Assembly: GCA_945861605.1 (NCBI GenBank)
Contig: CAMAVG010000046.1
Location: 1 to 7,321 of the forward strand
Length of the DNA stretch: 7,321 nt
Source: Rickettsia typhi
GTDB lineage: Bacteria; Pseudomonadota; Alphaproteobacteria; Rickettsiales; Deianiraeaceae
Direction: 5' to 3'
The notes under the pieces are model-generated. The model was not told where the DNA came from. It saw nothing but the letters and a program-made list of their open reading frames with translations, and made no database searches. A program made the translations under genes and the position numbers. Of this stretch, positions 7,118 to 7,321 are shown piece after piece. Position 1 is the stretch's first letter; every line of letters begins with the position of its first letter.

Positions 7118-7321
7118 TTATTCCTTCCAAAGATTATGAGTTAAACAATACCAGTTTGTAGGATTCTTTGCAATCCATTCTTCAAAAGTTGCAAAAATTT
7201 CTTTCGTAAGCTCAATTTCGTTTTCGAAGGTTTGTGCGTCTAAAACTTTCTCGCAGGATATCTCAAAGTTTGAAGCAGTGGCTTTGCATGTGAAGACCTT
7301 TGCTTTGGATTTAATCGCAAT
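7118..7321 (-). CDS. Lipid A biosynthesis lauroyl acyltransferase (LpxL/HtrB family), C-terminal end only
   Basis: The last 67 codons of a gene that enters from the right edge, ending with TAA at 7118-7120. LpxL/HtrB enzymes add secondary acyl chains to lipid A at the inner membrane. The visible part has the typical family ending: a beta-rich stretch, then a helix ending in EEWIAKNPTNWYCLTHNLWK, which matches the conserved pattern E-W-I-x(2)-NP-x(2)-W-x(2)-x-H-x(2)-W-K near the C-terminus. The catalytic HX4D/E block lies upstream, outside the window, so which acyltransferase (LpxL, LpxM or another) cannot be told. The single-nucleotide gap to proB suggests co-transcription. Confidence 0.75.
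   Translation of the reverse strand: MAIKSKAKVFTCKATASNFEISCEKVLDAQTFENEIELTKEIFATFEEWIAKNPTNWYCLTHNLWKE
7121..7128 (-). promoter_or_regulatory. Shine-Dalgarno site of proB
   Basis: GGAAGGAA on the - strand, ending 4 nt before the proB ATG and lying inside the last codons (Trp-Lys-Glu) of the acyltransferase gene. It is the only strong Shine-Dalgarno among the five - strand starts visible here, and it fixes the proB start. Confidence 0.65.

Noticed and set aside
1..7321. A defence, mobile or other novel system
   Set aside because: All long, motif-bearing frames are core metabolism, envelope or repair genes. There are no inverted-repeat ends, integrase, transposase, CRISPR-like spacing or toxin-antitoxin pair.

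Overview
The window is an AT-rich piece of a Gram-negative bacterial chromosome, densely packed with housekeeping genes. The best guess is an alphaproteobacterium with a reduced-GC genome, possibly host-associated or uncultured. This rests on the style of FtsI (the 'SLPDF-PN' block and the SSN and KTGT contexts), on an alphaproteobacterial type of SppA (the 'TGSIGVLMQT' and 'KAQPD' blocks), and on an AddA helicase-nuclease. A lipid A acyltransferase tail shows an outer membrane. The lineage is an inference from remembered family patterns, not from a search.

Layout. The + strand carries one gene, the C-terminal two thirds of addA (double-strand-break repair helicase/nuclease), cut by the left edge and ending at 2144. 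Everything else is on the - strand. Read in the direction of transcription (right to left) it runs: the 3' end of an lpxL/htrB-type acyltransferase (cut by the right edge), proB (glutamate 5-kinase, short form without PUA domain), a probable intrinsic terminator, then sppA (S49 peptidase), an unrecognised gene with a basic N-terminal tail and a glycosyltransferase-like body, aroK (shikimate kinase) and ftsI (septal peptidoglycan transpeptidase). The last four are spaced by 11 nt, -11 nt and -4 nt, so they look like one operon. ftsI and addA converge and overlap tail to tail by 74 nt.

How they work together. There is no single pathway: envelope biogenesis (acyltransferase, SppA, FtsI, perhaps the glycosyltransferase-like protein), amino-acid and aromatic precursor synthesis (ProB, AroK) and DNA repair (AddA) sit side by side. 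No gene-free stretch exceeds 76 bp. I see no tRNA, rRNA, CRISPR array, insertion sequence, toxin-antitoxin pair or defence system.

Most worth a second look: the glycosyltransferase-like protein, which seems to lack the metal-binding DxD and carries a repetitive basic tail, and the addA/ftsI junction, where the proline-rich FtsI tail is written antisense to the end of AddA and contains a 24-nt tandem duplication across the addA stop codon.
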